In this document: in pieces, positions 9,488-21,084 of the stretch
Layout of the letters: each line of letters begins with the position of its first letter
Numbering within the stretch: the first letter of the stretch is position 1
Origin: Bombilactobacillus bombi
GTDB lineage: Bacteria; Bacillota; Bacilli; Lactobacillales; Lactobacillaceae
Assembly (NCBI RefSeq): GCF_003522965.1
Contig: NZ_CP031513.1
Span: forward strand, 434,001-498,000
Length of the DNA stretch: 64,000 nucleotides
Reading direction: 5' to 3'
Made by a program: the position numbers and the translations under genes
The notes under the pieces: model-generated
What the model was told of the DNA's origin: nothing
The model's database searches: none
Seen by the model: only the letters and a program-made list of their open reading frames with translations

Positions 9488-11194
9488 ATGAAACAATCGC
9501 AAGTCATGATCCCGACACTGAAGGAAGTCCCGAGTGATGCTGAAGCTGTGAGTCATCAATTAATGTTAAGGGCAGGATTTATTCGCCAAATTTCTGCAGG
9601 AGTGTATGCTTATTTACCACTAGCTTTACGGGTATTACAAAATATTGAACGCATTGTCCGCGAAGAAATGGAAAAGATAGATGCTGTGGAAACATTAATG
9701 CCGGCTATATTACCAGCTGAATTATGGCAGCAAAGTGGGCGTTATGCTACTTATGGTGATAATTTATTTAAATTAAAAGATCGCCATCAGCGTGATTTTA
9801 TTTTAGGACCGACACATGAAGAAACCATGACTTATTTAATTAAAGATGTCTTGAATTCTTATAAGACCATGCCTAAAGTGTTGTATCAAATTCAAACTAA
9901 ATATCGTGATGAAGATCGGCCACGTTATGGCTTATTACGCGGACGCGAGTTTATCATGTATGATGGTTATTCATTTACCTCCAATACAGATGATTTAGAT
10001 AAAATATTTGATCAAATGGAACAAGCTTATCGCAAAATTTATGATCGCTGTGGTCTTGATTACCGGGTTATTTTAGGTGATTCAGGTGACATGGGTGGCA
10101 ATGGTTCTAAAGAATTTTCAGCCATTGCGGAAATTGGTGAAGATACAATTGTTTATTCAGATATGAGTGATTATGCTGCCAATATTGAAATGGCTACCAG
10201 TATTATCGCAGATAATCCTACTGAAAAATTTGCACCTCTACAGTCAATTTCAACACCAGGAGTAACAGCAATCGACTCTTTGGTTGAACAATTGCAAGTT
10301 GAACCTCAACGAATTATCAAAAGTGTTGCTTTGATAATAGATGAGAAACCAGTTATGGCTTTAATTAGAGGCGATTACGATGTTAATGAAGTCAAACTGA
10401 AGAATGTTTTACACGCTGATGATATTCGACCAGCTACTGATGAAGAAATTTCACAAATTTTCAAGAGTACTCCTGGATTCATGGGTCCTGTTAATTTATC
10501 ATCTGATATTTCTATAATTGCAGATTTATCTGTTCGCAATTTATGTAACGCTATCAGTGGAGCTAATCAACAGGACACACACTTAGAAAATGTCAATTTT
10601 GAACGTGACTATCAAGTAGAGCAATTTTCAGATATCAGAACAGTAAAAATGGGAGAACTATCACCCGATAATAAAGGAACATTACAATTTACACGTGGCA
10701 TTGAAATTGGTCATGTTTTCAAATTAGGAACTAAATATTCACAAAGTTTTCAAGCTGACTTTTTAGATGAAAATGGTCATCCACAACCAATTATTATGGG
10801 ATGCTATGGAATTGGTATTAGCCGATTATTGTCCGCAATTGTTGAACAACACAACGACCAAGATGGAATGATCTGGCCTTTAGAATTAGCCCCATATCAA
10901 GCTCATATTATTATTGTTAATACTAAAAAACAAGAACAAAAAGACTTAGCGGCAGCGGTAGAACAAACATTAACTCATCATGGTTTTTCCGTTCTAGTTG
11001 ATGATCGTAAACAACGTCCGGGAGTAAAGTTTGCTGAATCTGATTTATTTGGTATCCCTGTACGTATTATAATTGGTAAAAAAGCTGCTGACGATATTGT
11101 TGAAGTGAAGTTGCGTAACCAAGATGAGGCTATTGAAGTTTCACAAACTGATTTAGTCGATACAATTAATATTTTGTTAAAAAATTATATGTAA
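9488..11194 (+). CDS. proS: Prolyl-tRNA synthetase, bacterial (ProRS type A) with editing domain
   Basis: The ATG at 9488 follows GAGGAGGAG. The 568-residue class II enzyme has motif 2 ([19 protein letters not shown]), a YbaK-like editing insertion of about residues 225-390, motif 3 ([11 protein letters not shown]) and a C-terminal anticodon-binding domain with [12 protein letters not shown]. It charges tRNA-Pro and hydrolyses Ala-tRNA-Pro. The stand-alone YbaK-type deacylase at 51.6-52.1 kb would complement it by clearing Cys-tRNA-Pro. Confidence 0.97.
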   Translation: MKQSQVMIPTLKEVPSDAEAVSHQLMLRAGFIRQISAGVYAYLPLALRVLQNIERIVREEMEKIDAVETLMPAILPAELWQQSGRYATYGDNLFKLKDRHQRDFILGPTHEETMTYLIKDVLNSYKTMPKVLYQIQTKYRDEDRPRYGLLRGREFIMYDGYSFTSNTDDLDKIFDQMEQAYRKIYDRCGLDYRVILGDSGDMGGNGSKEFSAIAEIGEDTIVYSDMSDYAANIEMATSIIADNPTEKFAPLQSISTPGVTAIDSLVEQLQVEPQRIIKSVALIIDEKPVMALIRGDYDVNEVKLKNVLHADDIRPATDEEISQIFKSTPGFMGPVNLSSDISIIADLSVRNLCNAISGANQQDTHLENVNFERDYQVEQFSDIRTVKMGELSPDNKGTLQFTRGIEIGHVFKLGTKYSQSFQADFLDENGHPQPIIMGCYGIGISRLLSAIVEQHNDQDGMIWPLELAPYQAHIIIVNTKKQEQKDLAAAVEQTLTHHGFSVLVDDRKQRPGVKFAESDLFGIPVRIIIGKKAADDIVEVKLRNQDEAIEVSQTDLVDTINILLKNYM

Positions 11195-11211
11195 TTTGCT
11201 GAGGTGATTAT

Positions 11212-14200
11212 TTGACGGATTCTAAGCAACAAGTTTTATTTCAAACTCTTTTAACTCAGCTTGACTTACCCGAAAAAATTGGTGCAACTGCATTATTTAA
11301 AACGGCTAAAATTCAAAAAGTTCAAGTCCACACTGAGTCCCAGCGCTGGACTTTTATTTTTGAATTTGAAAGGATTGTACCAATTGCTGATTTGCAGGTA
11401 TTTTCCAACCAGTTAAAACACAGTTTTGATAATATTCAGGATGTTGATTTTCGAATTATTACCACTAATTCCCACTTTGACCAACAACTTTTAACAGCTT
11501 ATTGGCCATATATTATTGAACAAACTAATCCTAATTATTCAGTTATGAAAGAATTAGCCCAGCAACAGGGGCCCAAGCTGATTGATAATAACGTGGTTTT
11601 GAGTGTTGATAATGATGTATTACGTGACTATTTAACTCAAAAATATTTGAATGATATTGAAAAAAGTTATCGTGATTTGGGTTTTGCGCCTTTTCGAATT
11701 AAAGTAGTAGTTGATGCTTCAAATACTCAAGCACGGGTAAATGAATTACGGCAAAAGCAAGAACAACAGCAACAACAAATGGCAGCCACAGTAGCTCAAA
11801 AAAAAGCTAGTCAACCGACTGCAGATAGCACTGGATCAGCCACTAAAGTGTTAGGAAAAGTAATTGATAATTCAATTTCAACGATACCAATGGAAGAAAT
11901 TACTGATGAGCAACAATCAGTAGTCGTTCAAGGTTACGTGTTCAAGGCTGAAATTCGCCAATTAAAAACCGGTCGGCAATTGTTGATTTTAGAAGCAACT
12001 GATTATACTTCCTCATTTGTTATCAAAAAGTTTTCCAAACAAAATGATGCCCATGATATTTTTGCAGAATTTCATGAAGGTATTTGGTTAAAAGTGCGTG
12101 GCTCTGTACAAGAAGACAATTATTCTCATGAGTTAACAATTAACGCTTATGACATAAATATTATTAAAAAGATAGGCCGCCAAGATACTGCTGCTGATAA
12201 ACGAATAGAATTACATGTGCATACTAATATGAGTCAGATGGATGCTGTAAGTTCCACTAAGGATATTGTGAAACAAGCAGCCGAATGGGGCCAACCAGCC
12301 ATTGCCATTACAGATCATTCGACTGCCCAAGCTTTCCCTGATGCTCATAGTGCTGGTGAAAAATATGGTATCAAAATAATTTATGGCGTTGAGGTCAACT
12401 TAGTAGATGAAGGTGAGCCAATTGCCTATAATTTGCGAGATCAAGAATTAAGTACCGCCGAATATGTAATTTTTGATGTTGAAACTACGGGTTTATCAGC
12501 GGTCTATGATTCTATTATTGAATTAGCCGCAACCAAAATGAAAGATGGCAAAGTGGTTGGTGAATTTGATGAATTTATTGACCCGGGCCATCCCTTATCC
12601 GCAACTACGATTAATTTGACTTCAATTACTGATGAAATGGTCAAAGGAAGCAATAGTGAAGCCCAAGCTCTGGAAAAATTTCAAAAATTTGTGGGCGATG
12701 ATATTTTAGTAGGGCATAATGTTACATTTGATATTGGTTTTTTAAATGCAGCTTTACATCGGAATGGTCAACCTAGTGTTAATGTTCCGGTAATTGACAC
12801 CCTAGAAATGTCCCGGACTTTACATTCCGAATATCGTAATCATAAGTTAGATAGTTTGGCTAAACGTTATTCTATCCAATTAGAGCATCATCACCGCGCT
12901 AACTCGGATGCGTTAACAACTGGATATTTGATGTACAAATTATTAGAAGAAATGCAAAATCGTTTTCAAACTACCAATGTTCAACAATTAAATGAACACA
13001 TTGGTGGCCAGGAAGCATATAAGCAAGCACGACCTTATCACGCAACACTACTGGCTACAACTCAAGCTGGATTGAAGAATTTATTTAAAATTGTTTCTAT
13101 TTCAATGACAGAATATTATTATCGAACTCCGCGTGTACCGCGCAATATTTTGAATAAATATCGTAAAGGCATTGTGGTAGGCTCAGCTTGTAGTTCTGGT
13201 GAAGTTTTTACCGCTATGATGCAAAAGGGATACGATGAAGCCTACCAAAAAGCGCAGTATTATGATTATTTAGAAATTATGCCACCTGATATTTATCAGC
13301 CTTTATTAGATTCCAATATGGTAGCTGATGAAAAATCACTGCAAGAAATCTTGGGCAATATTGTCAAATTAGGTGAAGATTTAGATAAACCAGTTGTAGC
13401 TAGTGGTGATGTTCATTATCTAGAAGCCAAGGATGCTGTTTATCGTGATATTATTGTCAAAGCAGTTAAGAGCAATCCTTTAGCCCGCCAAAAATTACCA
13501 TTGGCTAATTTTAAGACGACTCCTGAAATGTTAGCTGCTTTTAGTTGGTTAGGTGAACAACAAGCTCAAAAAGTAGTAGTTGATAATACCCATACAGTAG
13601 CTGACTGGGTTGATGATGACATTACTCCTGTTAAAGATCGGCTCTACACACCTAAAATGCCTGGTGCTGAACAAGAAATTCAAGATTTAACTTATAATAA
13701 GGCACAAGAATTATATGGAAATCCATTACCAGAAATTGTCCAAGCTAGATTAGATAAAGAATTAAAAAGTATTATTGGGAATGGCTTTGCGGTCATTTAT
13801 TTAATTGCACAACGTTTAGTTCATAAAAGTAATAAAGATGGTTATTTGGTTGGTTCCAGAGGTTCTGTCGGTTCAAGTTTAGTAGCAACAATGACTGGAA
13901 TAACTGAAGTTAATCCGTTACCACCACATTATCGCTGTCCCGATTGTCACTATACAGAATTCTTTACAAAAGGTGAAATTGGTTCGGGCTATGATTTACC
14001 TGATAAATCCTGTCCGCAATGCGGTGCATCACTGAAAAAAGATGGTCAAGATATACCTTTTGAAACTTTTTTAGGTTTTAAAGGAGATAAAGTTCCAGAT
14101 ATTGATTTAAACTTTTCAGGTGACTATCAGCCAGTAGCTCATAATTATACTAAGGTACTGTTTGGGGAAGATCATGTTTTTCGGGCTGGTACCATTGGTA

Positions 14201-15522
14201 CAGTAGCAGATCGGACTGCTTATGGTTATGTGAGCAATTATGAAGAATTGACTGATCAAAAATTTAGAGGTGCGGAAAAAGACCGCCTAGCTGCGGGCTC
14301 AACTGGAGTTAAGCGAACAACTGGCCAACATCCAGCAGGAATTATTGTTGTACCCGATGATATGGATATTTATGACTTTACACCCATCCAATATCCTGCA
14401 GATGATCAAACGGCTGCTTGGAAAACAACTCATTTTGATTTTCATTCAATTCACGATAATATTTTAAAACTTGATATTTTGGGCCATGATGATCCCACAA
14501 TGATTCGGATGCTCCAAGATTTATCGGGTATTGATCCACAAACTATTCCTACTGATGATCCTGGAGTGATGAAATTATTCTCTGGAACGGAATCTTTGGG
14601 TGTTACACCAGAAGAAATTGGTTCTAAAATGGGGACTTTAGGTATTCCAGAATTTGGAACGCGCTTTGTCCGGGGAATGTTAGAAGAAACGCACCCAACC
14701 ACTTTTGCTGAATTACTGCAAATTTCTGGACTTTCGCATGGAACGGATGTTTGGTTGGGCAATGCGGAAGAATATATCCAACAAGGCATTGTCACTTTAA
14801 AAGATGTTATTGGATGTCGAGATAATATCATGATGGACTTAATTCATTGGGGAATGGAACCGCAAATGGCCTTTCAGATTATGGAACATGTTCGTAAAGG
14901 TCGCGGTATTCCCGATGAATGGCAAGATGAAATGCGTGCAAATAAAAATGTTCCTGATTGGTATATTGATTCTTGTCTTAAAATTAAATATATGTTTCCA
15001 AAAGCTCACGCTACCGCCTATATTATTATGGCCTTGCGAATTGCTTATTTCAAAGTTCATTTTCCAATTATTTATTATTGTGCTTATTTTTCGGTGCGTT
15101 GTGATATGTTTGATCTTCAAGCAATGGCACAAGGAAAAAATGCTGTGGAAGCTGCAATGAAAGTAATTAATGAACAGGGAATGGATGCAAGTACTAAAGA
15201 TAAAAATCTCTTGACGGTGTTAGAAGTAGCTAACGAATGTTTAGCGCGAGGCATCAAAATCAAAATGGTAGATATTGAAAAGTCAGATGCGACTAATTTT
15301 AAAATTATTGATGAACATACTCTACTGGCACCATTTATAGCTGTGCCTAGTTTGGGCTTAAATGTTGCCAAACAAATAGTCGCAGCTCGAGAAGAACAGC
15401 CATTTTTATCCAAAGAAGATTTGTCTAAAAGAGGTAAAGTTTCCAAAACAATTATCGATTATTTGACGCAAAACAAAGTAATTGATCAATTGCCTGATGA
15501 AAATCAACTATCCCTATTTTAG
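11212..15522 (+). CDS. polC: DNA polymerase III alpha subunit, Gram-positive PolC type
   Basis: A TTG start follows GAGGTG. The 1436-residue replicative polymerase has its domains in PolC order. These are an N-terminal region with a Gln-rich stretch (~180-195), an OB domain, and a PHP domain (LHVHTNMS near 332). An inserted DEDDh 3'-5' exonuclease follows (FDVETTGL near 421). The polymerase core has a four-Cys zinc finger (CPDC near 909, CPQC near 934) and the catalytic DIDLNFSGD near 963. PolC with an internal exonuclease is the hallmark of low-GC Gram-positives. Confidence 0.98.
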   Translation: MTDSKQQVLFQTLLTQLDLPEKIGATALFKTAKIQKVQVHTESQRWTFIFEFERIVPIADLQVFSNQLKHSFDNIQDVDFRIITTNSHFDQQLLTAYWPYIIEQTNPNYSVMKELAQQQGPKLIDNNVVLSVDNDVLRDYLTQKYLNDIEKSYRDLGFAPFRIKVVVDASNTQARVNELRQKQEQQQQQMAATVAQKKASQPTADSTGSATKVLGKVIDNSISTIPMEEITDEQQSVVVQGYVFKAEIRQLKTGRQLLILEATDYTSSFVIKKFSKQNDAHDIFAEFHEGIWLKVRGSVQEDNYSHELTINAYDINIIKKIGRQDTAADKRIELHVHTNMSQMDAVSSTKDIVKQAAEWGQPAIAITDHSTAQAFPDAHSAGEKYGIKIIYGVEVNLVDEGEPIAYNLRDQELSTAEYVIFDVETTGLSAVYDSIIELAATKMKDGKVVGEFDEFIDPGHPLSATTINLTSITDEMVKGSNSEAQALEKFQKFVGDDILVGHNVTFDIGFLNAALHRNGQPSVNVPVIDTLEMSRTLHSEYRNHKLDSLAKRYSIQLEHHHRANSDALTTGYLMYKLLEEMQNRFQTTNVQQLNEHIGGQEAYKQARPYHATLLATTQAGLKNLFKIVSISMTEYYYRTPRVPRNILNKYRKGIVVGSACSSGEVFTAMMQKGYDEAYQKAQYYDYLEIMPPDIYQPLLDSNMVADEKSLQEILGNIVKLGEDLDKPVVASGDVHYLEAKDAVYRDIIVKAVKSNPLARQKLPLANFKTTPEMLAAFSWLGEQQAQKVVVDNTHTVADWVDDDITPVKDRLYTPKMPGAEQEIQDLTYNKAQELYGNPLPEIVQARLDKELKSIIGNGFAVIYLIAQRLVHKSNKDGYLVGSRGSVGSSLVATMTGITEVNPLPPHYRCPDCHYTEFFTKGEIGSGYDLPDKSCPQCGASLKKDGQDIPFETFLGFKGDKVPDIDLNFSGDYQPVAHNYTKVLFGEDHVFRAGTIGTVADRTAYGYVSNYEELTDQKFRGAEKDRLAAGSTGVKRTTGQHPAGIIVVPDDMDIYDFTPIQYPADDQTAAWKTTHFDFHSIHDNILKLDILGHDDPTMIRMLQDLSGIDPQTIPTDDPGVMKLFSGTESLGVTPEEIGSKMGTLGIPEFGTRFVRGMLEETHPTTFAELLQISGLSHGTDVWLGNAEEYIQQGIVTLKDVIGCRDNIMMDLIHWGMEPQMAFQIMEHVRKGRGIPDEWQDEMRANKNVPDWYIDSCLKIKYMFPKAHATAYIIMALRIAYFKVHFPIIYYCAYFSVRCDMFDLQAMAQGKNAVEAAMKVINEQGMDASTKDKNLLTVLEVANECLARGIKIKMVDIEKSDATNFKIIDEHTLLAPFIAVPSLGLNVAKQIVAAREEQPFLSKEDLSKRGKVSKTIIDYLTQNKVIDQLPDENQLSLF

Positions 15523-15585
15523 TGTAATTCCTTGAAAAAGTTACTGGTAAGTTATATACTAAGCTATAAGTTGATTTCACATGAC

Positions 15586-15614
15586 GAGTGAGCAGGAATG
15601 CTCACTCTTTTTAT
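15586..15614 (+). terminator. Intrinsic terminator after polC
   Basis: GAGTGAGCA (15586-15594), GGAA tetraloop, TGCTCACTC (15599-15607), then TTTTTATT. It closes the uppS-polC transcription unit. Confidence 0.9.
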
Positions 15615-15696
15615 TGCAGAGCAACGGTCTTATGAGTTGCTGATATATATGATAATTAATACTAAAAATTAAATTTTTATAATAAGGAGTGTTTAC

Positions 15697-16170
15697 TTGG
15701 AAGCAGTCACAGATACAATTAAAAAATTAGCACAACCGCTTCTGGAAAGTCATGGATTTTATTTAGTAGACATTGAATACGTTAAGGAAGGGCCCAGTTG
15801 GTATTTGCGGCTTTATATCGATAAACCAGGCGGTATCGATATTGAAGAATGTGCATTGATTAATCAAGAACTTAGTGATAAATTGGATGCCACCGAACCT
15901 GATTTAATTGACAATGCCTATTTTTTGGAGGTATCTTCTCCGGGAGCAGAACGACCTTTAAAAACTGAGTCAGATTTAAAAATGGCGATTGGTCAATATA
16001 TTCACGTTAGTCTATATCAAAAACAAAATAATCAAAAAATTTTTGAAGGTACGTTATTAGATTATGATGCTGAATATCTTAATTTAGAATATAAGAATAA
16101 AACACGGCGGCAAAAAATTAAAATTTTGCGAAAAAATATAGCTGCAATGCGTTTGGCAATTGAATTTTAA
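15697..16170 (+). CDS. rimP: Ribosome maturation factor RimP
   Basis: A TTG start at 15697 follows AAGGAG. The 157-residue protein has the two RimP domains: an N-terminal alpha/beta domain (ESHGFYLVDIEYVKEGPSW) and a C-terminal SH3-like domain. EVSSPGAERPL near residue 88 is diagnostic. It assists 30S maturation and heads the nusA-infB operon, its universal location in Firmicutes. Confidence 0.96.
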   Translation: MEAVTDTIKKLAQPLLESHGFYLVDIEYVKEGPSWYLRLYIDKPGGIDIEECALINQELSDKLDATEPDLIDNAYFLEVSSPGAERPLKTESDLKMAIGQYIHVSLYQKQNNQKIFEGTLLDYDAEYLNLEYKNKTRRQKIKILRKNIAAMRLAIEF

Positions 16171-16188
16171 AAGTTAGGGGATAACATA

Positions 16189-17301
16189 ATGAGCAAAGAA
16201 TTAGTTGATGCATTATCAGCTTTACAAGAAGAGAAAGGCATCGACAAAAATGTTATTATTGAAGCAATGGAAGCTGCATTAGTATCTGCTTATAAACGTA
16301 ATTTTGGGCAAGCTCAAAATGTTGATGTTAGCTTCAATGAAAAAACTGGAGATTTTCACGTTTATACTGTAAAAGAAGTTGTAGAAGAAGTTGCTGATGA
16401 ACGTCTAGAAATTAGTCTGGAAGATGCAGAACAAATTAATCGTGGTTATGAACTAGGAGATCACATCAATTTTGAAGTTACGCCTAGTAACTTTGGTCGT
16501 ATTGCAGCACAAACAGCTAAGCAAGTAGTTATGCAGCGGGTTCGTGAGGCTGAACGTAACAATATTTATAATGAATATAGTCAATATCAAGATGAAGTCA
16601 TTCAAGGTGTTGTCCAACGACGAGATAATCGATTTGTTTACATTAATTTAGGACGTGTAGAAGCAGTCATGGGGCGCTCAGATCAATTACCTAATGAATC
16701 TTATCAGCCACAGGATCGTTTGAAAGTTTACGTTTCTAAAGTGGAAAATACAACTAAAGGTCCACAAATCTTTGTCTCCAGAACTCACCCGGGTTTAGTT
16801 AAGAGATTATTTGAACAAGAAGTGCCTGAGATTTATGATGGTACTGTAGAGATAGTTTCAATCGCTAGAGAAGCTGGTGATCGGACTAAGATTGCTGTTC
16901 GTTCGGAAAATCCTAATGTGGATCCGGTTGGAACAACGGTTGGTCCACGGGGGCAGCGTGTACAAACAGTCGTTGATGAATTGCATGGTGAGAATATTGA
17001 CGTTGTCAAATATGAAGAGGATCCTTCTGATTTTATTGCCAATGCCTTGAATCCTGCTGAAGTAATTGCAGTTCAATTTGATGATGAAAATAATCCTAAG
17101 TCTTGTATTGTTATTGTGCCAGACTATCATTTATCTTTAGCCATTGGTAAAAAAGGTCAAAATGCTCGCTTAGCAGCTAAATTAACCAGTTTTAAAATTG
17201 ATATTAAGCCTGAATCAGAAGTTGAATTCGTTGATGACGCATCAACTGATGTTGATGATAACGATGAATCTGATAACTCGGAAGTTATTGATAATCATTA
17301 G
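16189..17301 (+). CDS. nusA: Transcription termination/antitermination factor NusA
   Basis: A 370-residue RNA polymerase-binding factor. It has an N-terminal domain (residues 1-125), an S1 domain (about 135-200) and two KH domains (about 200-345; GTTVGPRGQRVQ and AIGKKGQNARLA are the two GXXG loops). The C-terminal acidic-repeat domain of enterobacterial NusA is absent, as usual in Firmicutes; instead there is a short Asp-rich tail. Confidence 0.97.
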   Translation: MSKELVDALSALQEEKGIDKNVIIEAMEAALVSAYKRNFGQAQNVDVSFNEKTGDFHVYTVKEVVEEVADERLEISLEDAEQINRGYELGDHINFEVTPSNFGRIAAQTAKQVVMQRVREAERNNIYNEYSQYQDEVIQGVVQRRDNRFVYINLGRVEAVMGRSDQLPNESYQPQDRLKVYVSKVENTTKGPQIFVSRTHPGLVKRLFEQEVPEIYDGTVEIVSIAREAGDRTKIAVRSENPNVDPVGTTVGPRGQRVQTVVDELHGENIDVVKYEEDPSDFIANALNPAEVIAVQFDDENNPKSCIVIVPDYHLSLAIGKKGQNARLAAKLTSFKIDIKPESEVEFVDDASTDVDDNDESDNSEVIDNH

Positions 17302-17331
17302 AGTGCATTTATTTTAAGGTGGTGGTTTGAT

Positions 17332-17640
17332 TTGAAACAACGTAAAGTCCCTATGCGCAAGAATGTTTTAACTAATGAGATGGAACCAAAACGCTTATTA
17401 GTTCGAATTGTACGCAATAAAGACGGCGAAGTCACTTTGGATCCTACAGGCAAAAAGCCTGGACGTGGAGCTTATGTTGGACTTGATCCTGTTGCAGTTA
17501 AGCAAGCAGCTAATAAGAAAACCTTAGATCGAGTTTTACAAACTAACTTAAGTGACGAATTTTATCAGGAATTATATGATTATGTTGATCACCAAAGAGC
17601 ACGATTGGATTTGTTTGGCGAATTAGGTACAAAACATTGA
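17332..17640 (+). CDS. rnpM: YlxR/RnpM family RNA-binding protein
   Basis: A TTG start follows AAGGTGGTGG. The 102-residue basic protein has the family core MRKNVLTNE, KRLLVRIVRNKDGEV and the signature GKKPGRGAYVG. YlxR in B. subtilis has been reported to bind and modulate RNase P. The gene overlaps ylxQ by 4 nt and is in the conserved nusA-ylxR-ylxQ-infB order. Confidence 0.93.
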   Translation: MKQRKVPMRKNVLTNEMEPKRLLVRIVRNKDGEVTLDPTGKKPGRGAYVGLDPVAVKQAANKKTLDRVLQTNLSDEFYQELYDYVDHQRARLDLFGELGTKH

Positions 17641-17942
17641 ATAGACAACAAGTTTTGAATCTATTAGGAATGGCATATAAATCAAGAAGACTTGTGAGTG
17701 GACAAGATTTAGTATTACAGGCTATTAAGCAGCAACAAGCACAATTTGTATTTTTAGCCAGTGACCTTAGTTCGGCTTCGAAGAAAGAATTAAAATTTGC
17801 AGTTGAGAAGCATGATTTACCGTTTACCGATGAATTTTCTCAATTAGAATTAAGCCAAGCTATAGGCCGTCCCCGTAAAACAATTGCTATCACGGATCAA
17901 GGATTTTCTAACCGATTTGAGGAATTAACTAGTATGAATTAA
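17637..17942 (+). CDS. ylxQ: YlxQ, L7Ae-family ribosomal/RNA-binding protein
   Basis: A TTG start at 17637 overlaps the ylxR stop (TTGA). The 101-residue L7Ae/L30e fold protein has [20 protein letters not shown] at its N-terminus, [15 protein letters not shown] in the middle and [16 protein letters not shown] at the end. It is a K-turn-binding family member whose role is not well defined. It is coupled to its neighbours. Confidence 0.9.
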   Translation: MNRQQVLNLLGMAYKSRRLVSGQDLVLQAIKQQQAQFVFLASDLSSASKKELKFAVEKHDLPFTDEFSQLELSQAIGRPRKTIAITDQGFSNRFEELTSMN

Positions 17943-17955
17943 GGAGCGTGAATTT

Positions 17956-20646
17956 ATGGGAAAAAAGCGTGTATATGAACTAGCAAAAGAATTAGCAATC
18001 CCAAGCAAAAATTTAGTAGACTTGGCACAAAAACATAAGATTGAGGTTTCATCACATATGTCGGTTTTATCAGACCAGCAACAAACACAATTAACACATA
18101 TTGTTAAAGGACAAAAAAAGCCACAAACTTCTGAAGCTGCTAGCAGTTCAACCAATAATAAAAATAATCATAGTCAACATTCAGAAAAAACTAAAATTAA
18201 AGTAACTGCAATTAGAAAGCCAGAAAAGAAAAAAACAGCTACTAATAATCATAATCAACATGCTGAAAACAATAGTGCCAACAAGCGTTCAGCTACTAAT
18301 AATCATTCTGTGAATAATACTAACAACAGCAATAATAATCATCGCCGCAATAATAATAAAAATCGGTTTAATCAAAATCGTAATAACAATGATCATCGCT
18401 CTGAAATGATTAATCGTGCTAGTGCTGGTCGTAAACATTTAGCACAGTATAAGCAAAATGCACAAGCTTCTGTTGTTGAAGTAGAACAAGCACGCCAAAA
18501 ACCTGCTAAAAAAGTTACTCACAATAATGAGCAACATCATAACAGTACTTCATCGCGAAAAAATGTTACTTCGCAGCATAATAGTAATAATAACCAACAT
18601 AATCATAATCAACATCAAAATCATACAAATACGCAAGCAAAACCAGCTAATAAGATAACTAGCAAAACACCAACGCGTAGTGTGGCTTCAGTAACATCCA
18701 CACCAACTACTGAACAAAAGACTACTGATAATGCTAATAAGCGTCAACATGAATTTACCAACAATCGGCGCAAAAACGACTTTACTAATTATCGTAATCG
18801 TCCTAAGCATAAAAATAAAAAGAAATTACGCAAGCAACAAGCAACACAACCTAAGAAACCTATGCCACAGCGTAAAGAACGTCCATTACCAGAGACTTTG
18901 GAATATAGCGTTGGGATGAATGCTCAAGATTTAGGGAAAATTTTGCATCGTGAACCCGCAGAAATTGTTAAAAAATTATTTATGCTGGGAATTATGGTCA
19001 ACCAAAATCAATCTTTAGATAAAGATACAGTAGAATTACTAGCTGCAGATTATGGTATTGATGCCCAAGAAAAAGTTGAAGAAGACATTACTAACTTAGA
19101 TAACTTTTTTGAAGAAGAAGTTAATAATACAGAAAATCTAGCCAAAAGACCTCCAGTAGTTACAATTATGGGGCACGTTGACCATGGTAAAACTACGTTG
19201 TTAGATCGGCTTCGTCATAGTCATGTAACTGATGATGAAGCTGGGGGTATTACTCAACATATTGGTGCTTATCAAGTGCGTCTAGATGATCGTTTAATTA
19301 CCTTCTTAGATACTCCAGGACATGCTGCCTTTTCGAATATGCGTGCTCGTGGTGCTGATATTACTGATATTGTTATTTTAGTTGTAGCTGCGGATGATGG
19401 TGTCATGCCACAAACTATTGAAGCAATTAATCATGCTAAAGCAGCAAATGACCCAATTATTGTTGCTATTAATAAGATTGATAAACCAGATGCTAATCCG
19501 CAACATGTTACTGAAGAATTAATGCAATATGATTTAATCCCAGAAGATTTTGGTGGCGATACAATTTTTGTTAATATTTCTGCTAAAAAGGGTACTGGGA
19601 TTGATGATTTGTTGCAAATGATCCTTCTAGAAGCTGACGTTTTAGAATTGAAGGCTAATCCTCAACAAAAGGCAGTCGGAACTGTCATTGAAGCTCGTTT
19701 GGATAAAGGCCGTGGTCCAGTTGCAAGTCTTTTGGTACAACAAGGTACTTTGCATAAGGGTGATCCAATTGTTGTAGGTAATACTTTTGGTCGTGTACGG
19801 GTAATGACCGATGATCGTGGACGCCAGATTAAAGAAGCATTACCATCGCAACCAGTAATGATTACAGGATTAAACGATGTGCCTCAATCAGCGGATAAAT
19901 TTGTTGTCTTTGAAAGCGAGAAATTAGCACGTTCAGCTGGTGAAGAACGGGCTAAACAGGCGCAAATTCAAGAACGCAAGCGGACTAATGCTGTTACATT
20001 GGATAACTTATTTGATACGATGAAGCAACAAGATATGAAACAAGTTGATGTTATTATTAAAGCGGACGTACAAGGATCAGTTGAAGCTTTGAGAAATAGT
20101 CTAGAAAAAATTGATGTTGAAGGCGTTCGAGTTAATATTATTCATGCTGCTGCGGGTGCCATTACAGAAACAGATGTCACTTTAGCTTCTGCAAGTAATG
20201 CTATCATTATTGGTTTTAACGTTCGTCCAACTAACCAAGCTAAAATTCAAGCAGACGAAGAAAATGTTGATATTCGATTGCATAATGTGATTTATAATGC
20301 AATTGATGAAATTGAGTCAGCAATGAAGGGTATGTTAGAACCTGTTTATGAAGAAAAAGTTACGGGCAATTTAACTGTGCGAGAAACTTACAAAGTATCT
20401 AAATTAGGTACAATTGCTGGCTGCATAGTAGATTCTGGATTAATTCAACGTGACAGTGGAGTTCGTTTAATTCGTGATGGTATTGTCATCTATGAAGGCA
20501 AATTAGCTTCTCTTAAACGCTTTAAAGATGATGTTAAAGAAGTTAAACAAGGATTTGAATGTGGCCTTATGATTGAAAATTATAATGATATTAAAGTTGA
20601 CGATCAGGTAGAGGCCTATATTATGCAAGAAGTACCAGTAGAATAG
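17956..20646 (+). CDS. infB: Translation initiation factor IF-2 with an Asn/His-rich N-terminal extension
   Basis: An 896-residue GTPase that places fMet-tRNA on the 30S subunit. Order of parts: an IF2_N helix bundle (1-50); a long basic, Asn/His/Gln-rich low-complexity linker (about 60-310); a second IF2_N segment (near 315-370); G domain with GHVDHGKTT (near 408), DTPGH (near 454) and NKID (near 508); then domains II-IV. RBS AAGGAG precedes the ATG. The linker composition is unusual and is treated as a finding. The remaining domains look fully normal. Confidence 0.98.
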   Translation: MGKKRVYELAKELAIPSKNLVDLAQKHKIEVSSHMSVLSDQQQTQLTHIVKGQKKPQTSEAASSSTNNKNNHSQHSEKTKIKVTAIRKPEKKKTATNNHNQHAENNSANKRSATNNHSVNNTNNSNNNHRRNNNKNRFNQNRNNNDHRSEMINRASAGRKHLAQYKQNAQASVVEVEQARQKPAKKVTHNNEQHHNSTSSRKNVTSQHNSNNNQHNHNQHQNHTNTQAKPANKITSKTPTRSVASVTSTPTTEQKTTDNANKRQHEFTNNRRKNDFTNYRNRPKHKNKKKLRKQQATQPKKPMPQRKERPLPETLEYSVGMNAQDLGKILHREPAEIVKKLFMLGIMVNQNQSLDKDTVELLAADYGIDAQEKVEEDITNLDNFFEEEVNNTENLAKRPPVVTIMGHVDHGKTTLLDRLRHSHVTDDEAGGITQHIGAYQVRLDDRLITFLDTPGHAAFSNMRARGADITDIVILVVAADDGVMPQTIEAINHAKAANDPIIVAINKIDKPDANPQHVTEELMQYDLIPEDFGGDTIFVNISAKKGTGIDDLLQMILLEADVLELKANPQQKAVGTVIEARLDKGRGPVASLLVQQGTLHKGDPIVVGNTFGRVRVMTDDRGRQIKEALPSQPVMITGLNDVPQSADKFVVFESEKLARSAGEERAKQAQIQERKRTNAVTLDNLFDTMKQQDMKQVDVIIKADVQGSVEALRNSLEKIDVEGVRVNIIHAAAGAITETDVTLASASNAIIIGFNVRPTNQAKIQADEENVDIRLHNVIYNAIDEIESAMKGMLEPVYEEKVTGNLTVRETYKVSKLGTIAGCIVDSGLIQRDSGVRLIRDGIVIYEGKLASLKRFKDDVKEVKQGFECGLMIENYNDIKVDDQVEAYIMQEVPVE

Positions 20647-20658
20647 AGGAGGAATCCA

Positions 20659-21009
20659 ATGAAGTATCGTGTCGGCAGAGTTGAACAAGAGATTCAGCGT
20701 GAAGTTAACGATATACTTCTCAAGCGGATCCGTGATCCACGTGTAGACGGAGTTACGATTACCGGTGTTGATGTAACTGGTGATTTACAACAAGCTACAA
20801 TTTACTTTAGTATTTTGTCAGATACTGCCAGTAGTGCCGAAAAAGCTCAAGCTGGTTTAGATAAAGCCAAAGGCTTAATTAGAAAAGAATTAGGTCAGCG
20901 ACTTTCAATTTATAAAACTCCGGAATTATTTTTTAAACAAGATCAATCTGTTCGTTATGGGGAACGAATTGATGAATTAATTAAAAAAATGCATGAACAA
21001 GAACAATAG
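20659..21009 (+). CDS. rbfA: 30S ribosome-binding factor A
   Basis: A 116-residue KH-type cold-shock/maturation factor for 16S rRNA. The start follows GAGGAGG. It contains RVGRVEQEIQREVNDIL at the N-terminus, RDPRVDGVTITGVDVT, then the C-terminal TPELFFKQDQSVRYGERID. It is the last gene of the rimP-infB operon before a strong terminator. Confidence 0.96.
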   Translation: MKYRVGRVEQEIQREVNDILLKRIRDPRVDGVTITGVDVTGDLQQATIYFSILSDTASSAEKAQAGLDKAKGLIRKELGQRLSIYKTPELFFKQDQSVRYGERIDELIKKMHEQEQ

Positions 21010-21028
21010 CCGGGTAACCGGCTATTTT
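21005..21028 (+). terminator. Intrinsic terminator after rbfA
   Basis: AATAGCCGG (21005-21013), GTAA loop, CCGGCTATT (21018-21026), TT. The stem begins inside the last codons of rbfA. Confidence 0.8.
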
Positions 21029-21041
21029 GCTATAAACTTTA

Positions 21042-21050
21042 TGCTATAAT
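21042..21050 (+). promoter_or_regulatory. Extended -10 promoter of truB-ribF
   Basis: TGCTATAAT (TGn plus perfect TATAAT at 21045-21050) with no good -35, directly after the rbfA terminator and about 35 nt before truB. Confidence 0.6.
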
Positions 21051-21084
21051 TGAAAGGTTAGATATTAATATTTAGGAGAGAACA

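Noticed and set aside
14451-15446. Long antisense open frames within polC
   Set aside because: They lie fully opposite a conserved coding frame, lack RBS and have no family features; shadows of polC.
15637-15665. Promoter for rimP-nusA (TTGCTG followed by TACTAA)
   Set aside because: The -10 match is poor at 17-bp spacing; a promoter must exist after the polC terminator, but I cannot place it reliably.
18130-18890. Repeat array or CRISPR-like pattern
   Set aside because: The AAT/CAT-rich repetitiveness is codon-level low complexity inside infB, with no regular repeat-spacer structure.
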